NCBI GenBank assembly: GCA_002451795.1
Contig: DKDJ01000012.1
Span: 24,982 to 88,981, forward strand
From: Bacteroidales bacterium UBA6851
Lineage (GTDB): Bacteria; Bacteroidota; Bacteroidia; Bacteroidales; UBA932
Length of the DNA: 64,000 nt
Reading direction: 5' to 3'
Position 1 is the first letter of the stretch. Every line of letters starts with the position of its first letter. Below, in pieces: positions 7,564-15,454 of the stretch. The notes under the pieces were generated by a model. That model ran no database searches. It saw only the letters and a program-made list of their open reading frames with translations, and had not been told where the DNA came from. A program made the position numbers and the translations under genes.

Positions 7564-10197
7564 CTATTTGCCTTCTACGTTATTCTTCGTGCCAGGAGTG
7601 GCGTTCTCTACCGCGAGGAAATCACTTTCGAGGTTGCCGGTATCATGCCCGTCAGGGATCCTTGCCAATATTACTGCCGGAGCTGGAGTCTTGGCTTGCC
7701 TGAAGGACCATCCCCGCTGTGGCACGACCGCTATGCATCCGCCTCCGTCCTGAGGACTCTCCATTATTGCTAGTTCCGGACTTGTTATAGTTCCGTTGGC
7801 GCTTGAATTGCTCTGTTTGGATCCATAGATGACGGCATCAATCACGGTGCCTGTAGCGGGGTCGACAATAGCAAGTGACCCTGCTGAAGCCGATAGAGCG
7901 TATCCATATAATGCTGTATCAGAGCCAGATGTGGCAATCCCTTTGAATGTCTCTACATCGCTTTCCAACGCTCTTTCCAGCTCGAATGGCGTACCGAGAG
8001 GGCGAAGTTCATCCCCACTTGTGTGCACGAATGACGTGGCTGGCTCAAAGCCAAGTCCTGATCCTGTACATGATACATCCACACCTGCGATATGGTCATA
8101 TTTAAGACCTGACTCTATCTCCACTGTGCCTGGCTCGTGTGAGGTGAACGGCATCCCAGGCATCCGGGGCGCTGGAGCATCCACACTCTTGATAACACGT
8201 TTCACCACAGCTTCTTCCATTCTGCTTCCTGTACTAATAGTGAGTATGTCTCCAGGCCTAAGAGATGATGTGGCATCCATGTCGAATACGGTATCTCCCT
8301 TCTTTGTGGCAGATGTAATAGTGCTTTGGGTGGCGGCTGTACCCACTGACGTGATCGTTACCACCTCATAATTGCCTCCAAGGTCAATGCCCATTTTGTC
8401 ACCAACCCTGAATCCGGAGACGGATGTTGTCGGAATGTTGGTGGATCCGGCCGGAATGTTGATACGCGGTCCGGTTGAGACTGGTGTGAATATGACTGTC
8501 GGCTCGGAACCGGCTGTACCCGTCTTGCTGATACGATAAGTGCTGCCATTGACAGTAATGTCGGATGAAAGCGGAACGCTGTGGGCCAGAAGAAGTTCTC
8601 GGCTTCCTGCTTTGGCTGGAGCAAGTACAGCTGTTGGGGCAAGTTTTATGGTATAGAAAGCTCCCGGAGCGAGTCTGGTGCCTTCTGGTATTCTGAATGT
8701 GGATAGTGGTGCACGTCCGCTATGACGGGCTATGAGTTCAAGTCCGGAGAGATCGGAGTCGCTATCTGAGGCATTGTAGAGTTCTATGAATTGGGGGCGA
8801 GTGTCTCCATTTTCGGACGAGAGTTGCAGTTCGTTGATCTTTAGACTCTCGGAGCATCTTATGCGCTGTACTAATTCTGCTTTTCCGCCTTGCCATTCGG
8901 CGATAAAGCGGGCTTCTCCCGATGATCTTCCTTGCGGAGCCGTGATTCTAAATAATGACATGCGTGTCTCTTCTGGTCCCAGATCTTCTTGACCGGAGTC
9001 ATAGGCACTGGTCCAACCCTGCGGAAGGTCAACCTTGATACTGAGAGATTTGTACTTCTCCTTCTCGGAGGTGAATGCTAACGTTACGTCAGCGGTGCTT
9101 CCTGGGGTAAACTGACCTATTCGCGATATGCTTAGCGGGTAGGCACTATATCTGGATGCGGCTATGTTGGCCTGCACTGCATTGATTGCCTCATCGGTAG
9201 GGTAGCCTATGGTCATCACGCCCTCGTAGAAAGTGCCGGCAGAGCCGTTACCGTTGTCACCACCGTTGCCAAGAAGCATACCTCCTTTCTTGTGCATAGG
9301 GTAATATGTATCACTGTCCTTCGAACCAGGCCTTATTCCACTATAATATGTGGTGAGGCTGTCTTTTGTGGCATCTGCTCCTCTGAGATCCCACTTGTTG
9401 CCGTCTCCTCCGTTCACGAATACTGATACGAATCTCCATCCGTTGATGGAAGGCACATCGTTAAGTTTGGCGTCATAGCCTGTAAACAAGCCGGCTTCCA
9501 TGTCGGACATTATCCAAGGACCTTCGCCGTTACCTCGTCCCCATGCAGTGGAAGTGCCGTAATATGTGGTTTCCATGGTGCCAGTGCCGACAGCTTTGCC
9601 ATTGGTGGATGAATTACCGTAGTCGAAGCAGCAACCGCTATCATAGTGCGTGCCGTCTATAACGTAATATATGCCTTCAGCTTCATCGTTGATAGCGAGA
9701 TCTCTGGCGTTGTTACATCTGAATCCCATACCTGGCATGATGTAGGCTCCGTAGACTTTTCTGCCGTCAATCATTATAGGTGCCATGTCAGCGATAGGCA
9801 GTTCGTTGAAGTTGCCTTTTGCCGGGCCTTTGAAGGTGCCAGGTGCGGCTTGCGTGAGGTCATTGCCCTTGCCTGACTGGTCGTAGATGACACTGATGCG
9901 ACATACTGTGCCCTTGCAGAACTCGTCCTGGAGCTCGCTGAAAGCATACCCGCGCGAGTCTGCAGTTACATCTAAATATGTCCCGTCTGACTCACGTATT
10001 ACCCTATATAAGGGTCCGTTATATGCTGAGTTGAGCAGTCTGGTAGTGCTGTGTGCTGCCACGCAAGGAGTTCCGTGAGCGGCATAGATATCGCAAGGCC
10101 TGTCGGAGATGTCGTGAGCCCTTTTGCAGCAGACCACAAGCATGAGCGGAGTACATAGGCATAACGCGGCTGCGGATATAAAATGTTTCTTGTTCAT
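7564..10197 (-). CDS. GH54 alpha-L-arabinofuranosidase with NEW3-like and lamin-tail domains
   Basis: An 877-residue exported protein. The N-terminus is hydrophobic and ends in LVVCC, a possible lipobox. Residues ~34-350 match the catalytic domain of fungal AbfB (GH54): CDIYAAHGTPCVAAHSTTR, ISVIYDQSGKGNDLTQA, the vicinal-Cys motif GTHYDSGCCFDYG (Cys189-190), WIMSDMEAGLFTG and GGDNGNGSAGTFYEG. By alignment from memory, the nucleophile is Glu234 and the acid/base Asp314. Residues ~360-450 look like an NPCBM/NEW3 beta-domain, and KINELQL...PQFIELYNAS starts a lamin-tail domain; the rest is unassigned. The fungal AbfB C-terminal arabinose-binding domain is not recognised. The start overlaps the VKOR-thioredoxin gene by 4 bp, so it is the last gene of the cobalamin-riboswitch operon. 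GH54 enzymes release terminal arabinofuranose from arabinan and arabinoxylan. Confidence 0.85.
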   Translation of the reverse strand: MNKKHFISAAALCLCTPLMLVVCCKRAHDISDRPCDIYAAHGTPCVAAHSTTRLLNSAYNGPLYRVIRESDGTYLDVTADSRGYAFSELQDEFCKGTVCRISVIYDQSGKGNDLTQAAPGTFKGPAKGNFNELPIADMAPIMIDGRKVYGAYIMPGMGFRCNNARDLAINDEAEGIYYVIDGTHYDSGCCFDYGNSSTNGKAVGTGTMETTYYGTSTAWGRGNGEGPWIMSDMEAGLFTGYDAKLNDVPSINGWRFVSVFVNGGDGNKWDLRGADATKDSLTTYYSGIRPGSKDSDTYYPMHKKGGMLLGNGGDNGNGSAGTFYEGVMTIGYPTDEAINAVQANIAASRYSAYPLSISRIGQFTPGSTADVTLAFTSEKEKYKSLSIKVDLPQGWTSAYDSGQEDLGPEETRMSLFRITAPQGRSSGEARFIAEWQGGKAELVQRIRCSESLKINELQLSSENGDTRPQFIELYNASDSDSDLSGLELIARHSGRAPLSTFRIPEGTRLAPGAFYTIKLAPTAVLAPAKAGSRELLLAHSVPLSSDITVNGSTYRISKTGTAGSEPTVIFTPVSTGPRINIPAGSTNIPTTSVSGFRVGDKMGIDLGGNYEVVTITSVGTAATQSTITSATKKGDTVFDMDATSSLRPGDILTISTGSRMEEAVVKRVIKSVDAPAPRMPGMPFTSHEPGTVEIESGLKYDHIAGVDVSCTGSGLGFEPATSFVHTSGDELRPLGTPFELERALESDVETFKGIATSGSDTALYGYALSASAGSLAIVDPATGTVIDAVIYGSKQSNSSANGTITSPELAIMESPQDGGGCIAVVPQRGWSFRQAKTPAPAVILARIPDGHDTGNLESDFLAVENATPGTKNNVEGK

Positions 10198-11348
10198 ATA
10201 GAATCGTTTATTAATTGTCGTATCAGTTGTGCAAGTGCTTCTGCCGAATCGGCTTCTGGCACCATATAGTGAGAATTGTAGATGAACCGAGGTATGGCTG
10301 CGCGCTGAGGCGATGAAGTCCTTGCGAACAGTTCAAGTACACTTGTGAGATAGTCTGTCATCCATTCTGAATGGAGTTCCCTTTTGAGAGCTTCTTCTCC
10401 GATTAGAGTTGCTGCCATGTCCATTGCTTCCTGCTCCTCCCGCGGATACCAGCCACTTCTTCCTGCCTCAAATAGAAATTCATCCATTTGGGAGAATTTA
10501 GCTGAATCGGCTTTCCACACAGCCAATGCACATTTGTCAAGCGTACAGGAGCCCTTGAAAAGATCTATATCCGAACTTATATATGGGTTGCATTCCTTGC
10601 CGAGCGGGGTAGGGCAGAGCGTGAAAGAAACTTTACCTTCGAGTAGTTTCACTACCTCCGGCAGCATCTGATGAATCTTGCGGCAATGGGAGCATCTGTA
10701 ATCGTATAGCAGAAGAATCTTGTTTTCCGCCTCTCGATCTCCGATTACGGGTAATCCGAACTCGTGCATCTCTGGAAGAGACTTTTTCGCAGAACCGCTA
10801 TCGTATGCGGAACGAGGTGTGGTGCCAAGTTGGATCAGAGCTAGTACTGCCGCGGATGCGATGCCTGCCAATATGAGAAGAATCCTGCGAGCCGGCCTCT
10901 CTGCAACACCATGATGGTGAGCATCCCATATCAACAGAGCCGCAAGAACAAGTCCACAGCAATGTGCACTCATACAATACGGGCAGAACGCTCCGATGAA
11001 ATGCTTCTGCACAAAGATGAACCATGCAGCCGCTCCTAGAAGTGCGCCGGAAACTACAAGCATCAGACACCGGACTTGACTTTCAAACTTAGAATCATCT
11101 ATACTTCCGACGCCAAGTATGCACACAAGTATAAACGAGTATATGCAGGCAGACAGTGCACTTACCGGAATCACACCCAAAAGAAGGGACCACCTGCTTC
11201 CAAGTACAGAGTTGCAACTGCTTCCCTCTCCGCAGCCTATCAGAGTTCTTCCGCCAAGCGAGTGTATGAAGAGCACTATTGAAACGGCAAGGGCAATGGA
11301 GCATAGTAGCACCATTGCCCATTTGAGAATATTGCCTGTTCTTTTCAT
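10194..11348 (-). CDS. VKOR-thioredoxin fusion (disulfide bond formation)
   Basis: A 384-residue membrane protein. The N-terminal part is a vitamin K epoxide reductase domain with about five membrane helices: loop cysteines Cys39 and Cys45 followed by Ser51 (CGEGSSCNSVLGS) and the active pair CPYC (Cys122/Cys125). After a linker, a periplasmic DsbA/thioredoxin-like domain carries CSHC (Cys219/Cys222) in LLLYDYRCSHCRKIH. Such fusions take electrons from substrate proteins to quinone and act like DsbA plus DsbB. The gene overlaps the GH54 gene by 4 bp. GH54 is rich in cysteine, with a vicinal pair, so GH54 is the obvious client; that link is an inference. It is separated by 45 bp and a hairpin from the upstream permease gene. 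Confidence 0.88.
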   Translation of the reverse strand: MKRTGNILKWAMVLLCSIALAVSIVLFIHSLGGRTLIGCGEGSSCNSVLGSRWSLLLGVIPVSALSACIYSFILVCILGVGSIDDSKFESQVRCLMLVVSGALLGAAAWFIFVQKHFIGAFCPYCMSAHCCGLVLAALLIWDAHHHGVAERPARRILLILAGIASAAVLALIQLGTTPRSAYDSGSAKKSLPEMHEFGLPVIGDREAENKILLLYDYRCSHCRKIHQMLPEVVKLLEGKVSFTLCPTPLGKECNPYISSDIDLFKGSCTLDKCALAVWKADSAKFSQMDEFLFEAGRSGWYPREEQEAMDMAATLIGEEALKRELHSEWMTDYLTSVLELFARTSSPQRAAIPRFIYNSHYMVPEADSAEALAQLIRQLINDSI

Positions 11349-11359
11349 TCCCGAAATAT

Positions 11360-11383
11360 AGTGATTTTTCCAGGAAAATCACT
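11360..11383 (-). other. Intercistronic hairpin upstream of the VKOR gene
   Basis: A 9-bp perfect inverted repeat (AGTGATTTT / AAAATCACT, 6-nt loop) fills most of the 45-bp gap between the permease and VKOR genes. There is no T-run, so it is more likely a processing or stability element than a full terminator. A TATATTTC sequence just after it is one base off a -7 element. Confidence 0.4.
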
Positions 11384-11393
11384 GTCTGATTGG

Positions 11394-12188
11394 CTATTGT
11401 TCTCCTTTTATGAAAAGCAGTGCAGTGAGCGGCAGAGCGATGATGGCCATTGTCGCACTTATTGGCAGGTAAATTCCAAAACTTACATATTCGGTGACAA
11501 GGAATGTGATTAGCAAAAGCCCAATGCCCATGGCAGAGGATATCAGATAGTGTTTTCGGATATCCTTGCTGTGGCATACTGTGCGGCTGAGGTTAGGGAC
11601 GCCAAGGGAGATGAAGCCAATTGGACCGCAGATGCTTACAGCAGAGGTTACAAGGAACATTATCATAAGTAGGCTCAATGCTTTGTGAGTAGAAGAAAGT
11701 TCAATTTCCCCTTTAAAGTGAGCGCTTAACTTCTTGTGGTCCAGAATGGCTGCTGCAATCCCTATTGCAAACAGACAAAGAGAAAAAATGATATCTCCGT
11801 TTGTGACGCCTTCCATCTTGAAGTTGGCTGCTCCCCATAGGTAATACTGTTTGAGCAGGTCGGAATTAGGTGCGTTGGTGACAACTATGGTTCCGAGAGA
11901 CCCTATGAAGGTGCCGAAGATGATACCGAAGGTGATAAGGTTCTTCGTGGATACCTTGAGCGTCACAAGAAAGCATACCAGGGTGCAGATGAGTGTGCAG
12001 ATGAATGACCCGACAGTGAGAGAGCACCATCCGGACATGGTGGCTGCTGCTGCTCCGAGACATGCAGCGGAGCCGAGACCGAGGGAGTACACGTCTCCAA
12101 GCTGGTTCCGCCACAAGTATTGCATCTGGATGCCTCCAACGGGAAGGGCAATTCCCGATAGAAGCACATACAGGAGACTAAGTATCAT
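11394..12188 (-). CDS. FecCD/BtuC-like permease, short form
   Basis: A 264-residue hydrophobic protein with about eight membrane segments. The stretch VSICGPIGFISLGVPNLSRT is the hallmark of FecCD-family permeases for iron chelates and cobalamin, and GGIQMQYLWRNQLGDVYSLG matches their N-terminal GxxxQxxxxNPLADPxxLG motif in weakened form. Usual members have ~320-340 residues, so 60-80 are missing. No ATPase (BtuD/FecE) or periplasmic binding protein is encoded nearby. It may pair with components elsewhere, or have diverged. It overlaps the upstream lipoprotein gene by 4 bp, inside the cobalamin-riboswitch operon, which suggests a role in corrinoid uptake. Confidence 0.7.
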   Translation of the reverse strand: MILSLLYVLLSGIALPVGGIQMQYLWRNQLGDVYSLGLGSAACLGAAAATMSGWCSLTVGSFICTLICTLVCFLVTLKVSTKNLITFGIIFGTFIGSLGTIVVTNAPNSDLLKQYYLWGAANFKMEGVTNGDIIFSLCLFAIGIAAAILDHKKLSAHFKGEIELSSTHKALSLLMIMFLVTSAVSICGPIGFISLGVPNLSRTVCHSKDIRKHYLISSAMGIGLLLITFLVTEYVSFGIYLPISATMAIIALPLTALLFIKGEQ

Positions 12189-13249
12189 CGTGCGGCTACT
12201 TTTATTGGGTTAATGCCCTGGGAGTCGAACTTGTCGTATAGTTTTCCGTCCTTGGTGAACGCATAGACGTCACCATTGTTTTTGTAGTCCGAGCAGCCTA
12301 CCCATACAAAGTCGTCAGTTGCGGAAAGTGAGTACGCATTAGGAAGGGCTGTTCCGTCAGTTACAAACTCGCCGATAAGGCTACCGTCAGCAGCATTGTA
12401 CTTGTATATGGTGGCAGGAAGCGGGGTGTAATCTGCTGCATAGCCTCCGCACATAACGTATAGGATATTGCCCGATACGGCAATGGCGGTAGGACTGGTG
12501 CATGCCAGGTCTTTGACTTCAAGTGTAGTGGCACTGATGGACTGGACTTTGGCAGGGGTGGCGCCATAATCGCCTATGCTGAAGAGGTAAACCTTGTCCC
12601 CGAATGCGGCCATGGTGGCAGGGTTGATGTTGACCTCGATGCGCTTCTCTTCCTTGAATGACGATGCATTCACGACTGATATAGTTTTGTCATAAGCTGG
12701 ATAATTAGCACCACCGGAGTTGGATGTGAATACCTTTCCTCCTGCGTAGGCGCATCCTTCTGGGCTTGGTCCAACTGGGATTGTGGAAACAGTGTAATCA
12801 GAAGTGGATATTTTGCCAACATACCCTTCATAATAGGTTACATACACTGTCCCTTCTGGACCCTGTGCAAGATATCGTGGAGAAAGTGTCGTGCCGTCTT
12901 CAAGCGTAGCGGTAATTTCATGCTTGATGTTGAGGTCTTTGTCTGTGACAAAGATGAGCTTGGAAACATTGACAGCTATGAAAATATCGTCCCCAGATAT
13001 GAGGATGTCTTGTGCTGTATCTCCAAGATTCTTCCCATTGGTGGAAGAAAATGCATTGGCTGTGGATACCTTGCTCTCTGAGTCATATATGGTGACTGAG
13101 GAGTTGTTCATCTTGAAAGAACCGTTGTTGAGTACATAATAGCCAGATGCTTTAGGCTCTGGAGTGTTGTTCTCCTGTTTCTGGCAAGATATTGCCGACA
13201 GAGCGATAAGTGCTGCAAAAGCAACTCTAAATAAAAGATTTTTTTTCAT
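12185..13249 (-). CDS. DUF5074 beta-propeller surface lipoprotein (BtuG-like)
   Basis: A 354-residue lipoprotein: signal peptide with lipobox LSAISC (Cys at ~22), a low-complexity linker (QKQENNTPEPKASG), then YYVLNNGSFKMNNSSVTIYD, the N-terminal signature of DUF5074/YncE-like propellers. Repeated blade-like segments follow (GDDIFIAVNVSKLIFVTDKD, GGKVFTSNSGG, SGNILYVMCGG). In Bacteroides, the related BtuG proteins bind cobalamin at the cell surface and cap the BtuB receptor. Here the gene begins 1 bp after the receptor stop codon and lies under a cobalamin riboswitch, so a corrinoid-capturing role is likely, though ligand binding cannot be seen from sequence. Confidence 0.75.
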   Translation of the reverse strand: MKKNLLFRVAFAALIALSAISCQKQENNTPEPKASGYYVLNNGSFKMNNSSVTIYDSESKVSTANAFSSTNGKNLGDTAQDILISGDDIFIAVNVSKLIFVTDKDLNIKHEITATLEDGTTLSPRYLAQGPEGTVYVTYYEGYVGKISTSDYTVSTIPVGPSPEGCAYAGGKVFTSNSGGANYPAYDKTISVVNASSFKEEKRIEVNINPATMAAFGDKVYLFSIGDYGATPAKVQSISATTLEVKDLACTSPTAIAVSGNILYVMCGGYAADYTPLPATIYKYNAADGSLIGEFVTDGTALPNAYSLSATDDFVWVGCSDYKNNGDVYAFTKDGKLYDKFDSQGINPIKVAAR

Positions 13250-13250
13250 G

Positions 13251-15248
13251 TTAGTATGTAAATTTAATCATTATTCTATAGTTCCGTCCCGGCATCGGAT
13301 AAAAGCGTACCACCTCGTAATTTTCTCCGGAAAGGTTTTGTGCTTCGGCCGCTATCCGTATTTCTACTGCTCTGAAAGTGAAACTCTTACCGATGGATAT
13401 GGAGTGGTCGAAATATGCTGGCATTTCGTTGGCTTTTATGTTCTGCGGCAGGCAGTAGCGTCGGCCGACTGCATTGAGCGTGTATGTTAGGTCTGCCCAT
13501 CGCGTCCTCACATCGAAAAGGATGTTGCCGCTGATAATGGGCGTGTATTGAATCTGGTGCCTGTAGTTCTTGGATTGAGGATCAGTGATATCTATGGCTT
13601 TTCTGACGGAACAGTTGGCTGTGAGATGCATGGATGTGTTCCCTGGGAGTATCATTCGTCCGTTGAGGAAAATATCTGCACCTGTCATTGAGACTTTTCC
13701 GAGATTTCTCATCTTCCAGATGAAAAGTGTCGGGACTGCGAGTATTTTATCCCGTATGCGGTTGTGGTATAGGTCAAGTGTGGCGCTGAACTGATATGGC
13801 ATATTTGCCTTCCCATAATTTCCTGAGAGAATATATGTAAGTCCGAGGTTGAACTGCTCGGCTTTCTCTGGGCGGAGAGCTCCGTTGCCGATGCGTGTGT
13901 AGTAGAGTTCGTTGAATGTGGGTGCTCGGAACCCGTCCCGAAACGATGCTCTGATCCTTAGCCCGTCCGTTAACTTTACTGATGCGCTGATGGATGGGGA
14001 AAGTCTGGAGATGGGGGATGGTGCTTGCCTTGATGAGAGTTTTTCCCGTATCAGGGTGCCAGATATGCTGCCAGTGAGTGTAAGATGCTCGTCTTTCCAC
14101 TGACCTGATAATGCCGGGACTAACGAAAACCTAACAGGCTGCGGACACTCCGGTATGGTGGCGTCAAGGGTGTTGACAAGGATGTCTGCTGCAGCTGCGA
14201 GCCTTAGATTTCTTAAGAGATAGATTTCGGCCACACTGGAAGAGGAATACTCATGCTGGTGGTATCTGTCATCCTTAGGACTAGAATAGTATGCCGAGCT
14301 GTCGGTGTATCTAGTGCGACTGATGTCAAAGTTCAATGCCTGAAAGAACCTCCATTTATCCGATGCTTCGGATCGATATGTTATGCTTGTAGACAACTCG
14401 TTGTCCCATAATCTTTCTGTTGGCTCCTGTATGTAGTATATAACTTGTCCCGGAAGGCCTCTTTCGGAGTTGTAGTATCGGAATTTGGCTGTTAAAAGTC
14501 TTGCAGTGGATGGCTTTATCTTGGCCGACACCTCTCCGTTGAGGGAACGTACGTCTGATCCTGTCCTATATGAGTTTGTAACTTGGTCTCCGTTGATGTA
14601 TGAGAATGGATACGAGCCTGATGAAGTGAGGCAGTCAAGTGATGCCGAGGCTGATATGCTGTTAGATATGCTTTTGCATAGGTATATGCTTGGCTGATAT
14701 GTGCCAAATGATGCACAGGTCAGCCCGGCACTTACTCTATCTCCTGTGTTTAAGGTGGACAGGGACAGGATACCTGCGGCGTTGAGGAGTCTTGCACTTC
14801 GAAAAATGTCGTCCGAGCCACCTGTCTCAACGGTTATTTCCGAAAGATTACCGAGGCTGAATCTTGAGATATCAATCTGGGCGTTCTGAGCGTTGGAAAT
14901 GACGATTCCATCATAGCACACGGCGGTATGTTGGGCTCCAATGTCTCTTATAGACACAGTCTTGAGTCCGCCTATGCCGCCGTAGTCACGTATGTTTACT
15001 CCTGGAAATGTGCGTACTATCTCGTGAATGCCACTCGCGCCGCTGCGTTCGATGAAAGACTGTGACACGCGCTGCAATGGCGTAGAGCGGGATGTTGAAG
15101 CATCTCGCTCGGCCGTAACTCTCGCTACTGCAAGTGTGTCTTGTGAGCGCAAGCCGAACTGTTCAGGCGCACTAACCGCTGGAACAGCACTTAAGGGCAA
15201 TGTCACACTAAGCCACACTGCCGACAATATGCCGTACAATTCTTTCAT
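13251..15248 (-). CDS. btuB: TonB-dependent receptor, BtuB-like
   Basis: From ATG 15248 the product has 665 residues: a signal peptide (MKELYGILSAVWLSVTLPLS), a plug domain (SGIHEIVRTFPGVNIRDYGG, TAVCYDGIVISNAQNAQIDI) and a 22-strand type barrel that ends in an aromatic residue (YRIMIKFTY). The open frame extends to 15338, but that part lies in the riboswitch, so 15248 is the start. Conserved receptor motifs include FRDGFRAPTFNELYY. Cobalamin riboswitch control and a BtuG-like partner gene 1 bp downstream identify it as a corrinoid transporter. It uses TonB energy to move bound cobalamin across the outer membrane. Confidence 0.88.
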   Translation of the reverse strand: MKELYGILSAVWLSVTLPLSAVPAVSAPEQFGLRSQDTLAVARVTAERDASTSRSTPLQRVSQSFIERSGASGIHEIVRTFPGVNIRDYGGIGGLKTVSIRDIGAQHTAVCYDGIVISNAQNAQIDISRFSLGNLSEITVETGGSDDIFRSARLLNAAGILSLSTLNTGDRVSAGLTCASFGTYQPSIYLCKSISNSISASASLDCLTSSGSYPFSYINGDQVTNSYRTGSDVRSLNGEVSAKIKPSTARLLTAKFRYYNSERGLPGQVIYYIQEPTERLWDNELSTSITYRSEASDKWRFFQALNFDISRTRYTDSSAYYSSPKDDRYHQHEYSSSSVAEIYLLRNLRLAAAADILVNTLDATIPECPQPVRFSLVPALSGQWKDEHLTLTGSISGTLIREKLSSRQAPSPISRLSPSISASVKLTDGLRIRASFRDGFRAPTFNELYYTRIGNGALRPEKAEQFNLGLTYILSGNYGKANMPYQFSATLDLYHNRIRDKILAVPTLFIWKMRNLGKVSMTGADIFLNGRMILPGNTSMHLTANCSVRKAIDITDPQSKNYRHQIQYTPIISGNILFDVRTRWADLTYTLNAVGRRYCLPQNIKANEMPAYFDHSISIGKSFTFRAVEIRIAAEAQNLSGENYEVVRFYPMPGRNYRIMIKFTY

Positions 15249-15284
15249 TCGCACAAACTGATGCTTGCCCCCGAGCATAAACTG

Positions 15285-15435
15285 GTTTGACTTGATCGGG
15301 CAGGTCTTCTGACTCTTTCCATTCCAGGGCCTTCTCATCCTTTTATGGACAATGGCATTATTCCCGGAACCTTTATGCGGAAACTACAGCTGCGGGCACA
15401 GTTCCGGCCTTTGACCGGATTCCCTTACTCCACGA
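15285..15435 (-). promoter_or_regulatory. Cobalamin riboswitch
   Basis: Read on the minus strand, the leader has the conserved cobalamin aptamer blocks in order: AAGGGAATCCGGT, GCCGGAACTGTGCCCGCAGC, a central variable arm, and the 3' B12-box-like GTCAGAAGACCTGCC (15313-15299). About 50 nt separate the box from the btuB ATG at 15248; in between, ATGCT...AGCAT (15278-15261) can form a small hairpin. High cobalamin is expected to switch off the downstream operon. The element follows the purB stop codon closely; no clear -7 promoter element was found in the short gap. Confidence 0.9.
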
Positions 15436-15454
15436 TCCGATATTTTATGTAGGA

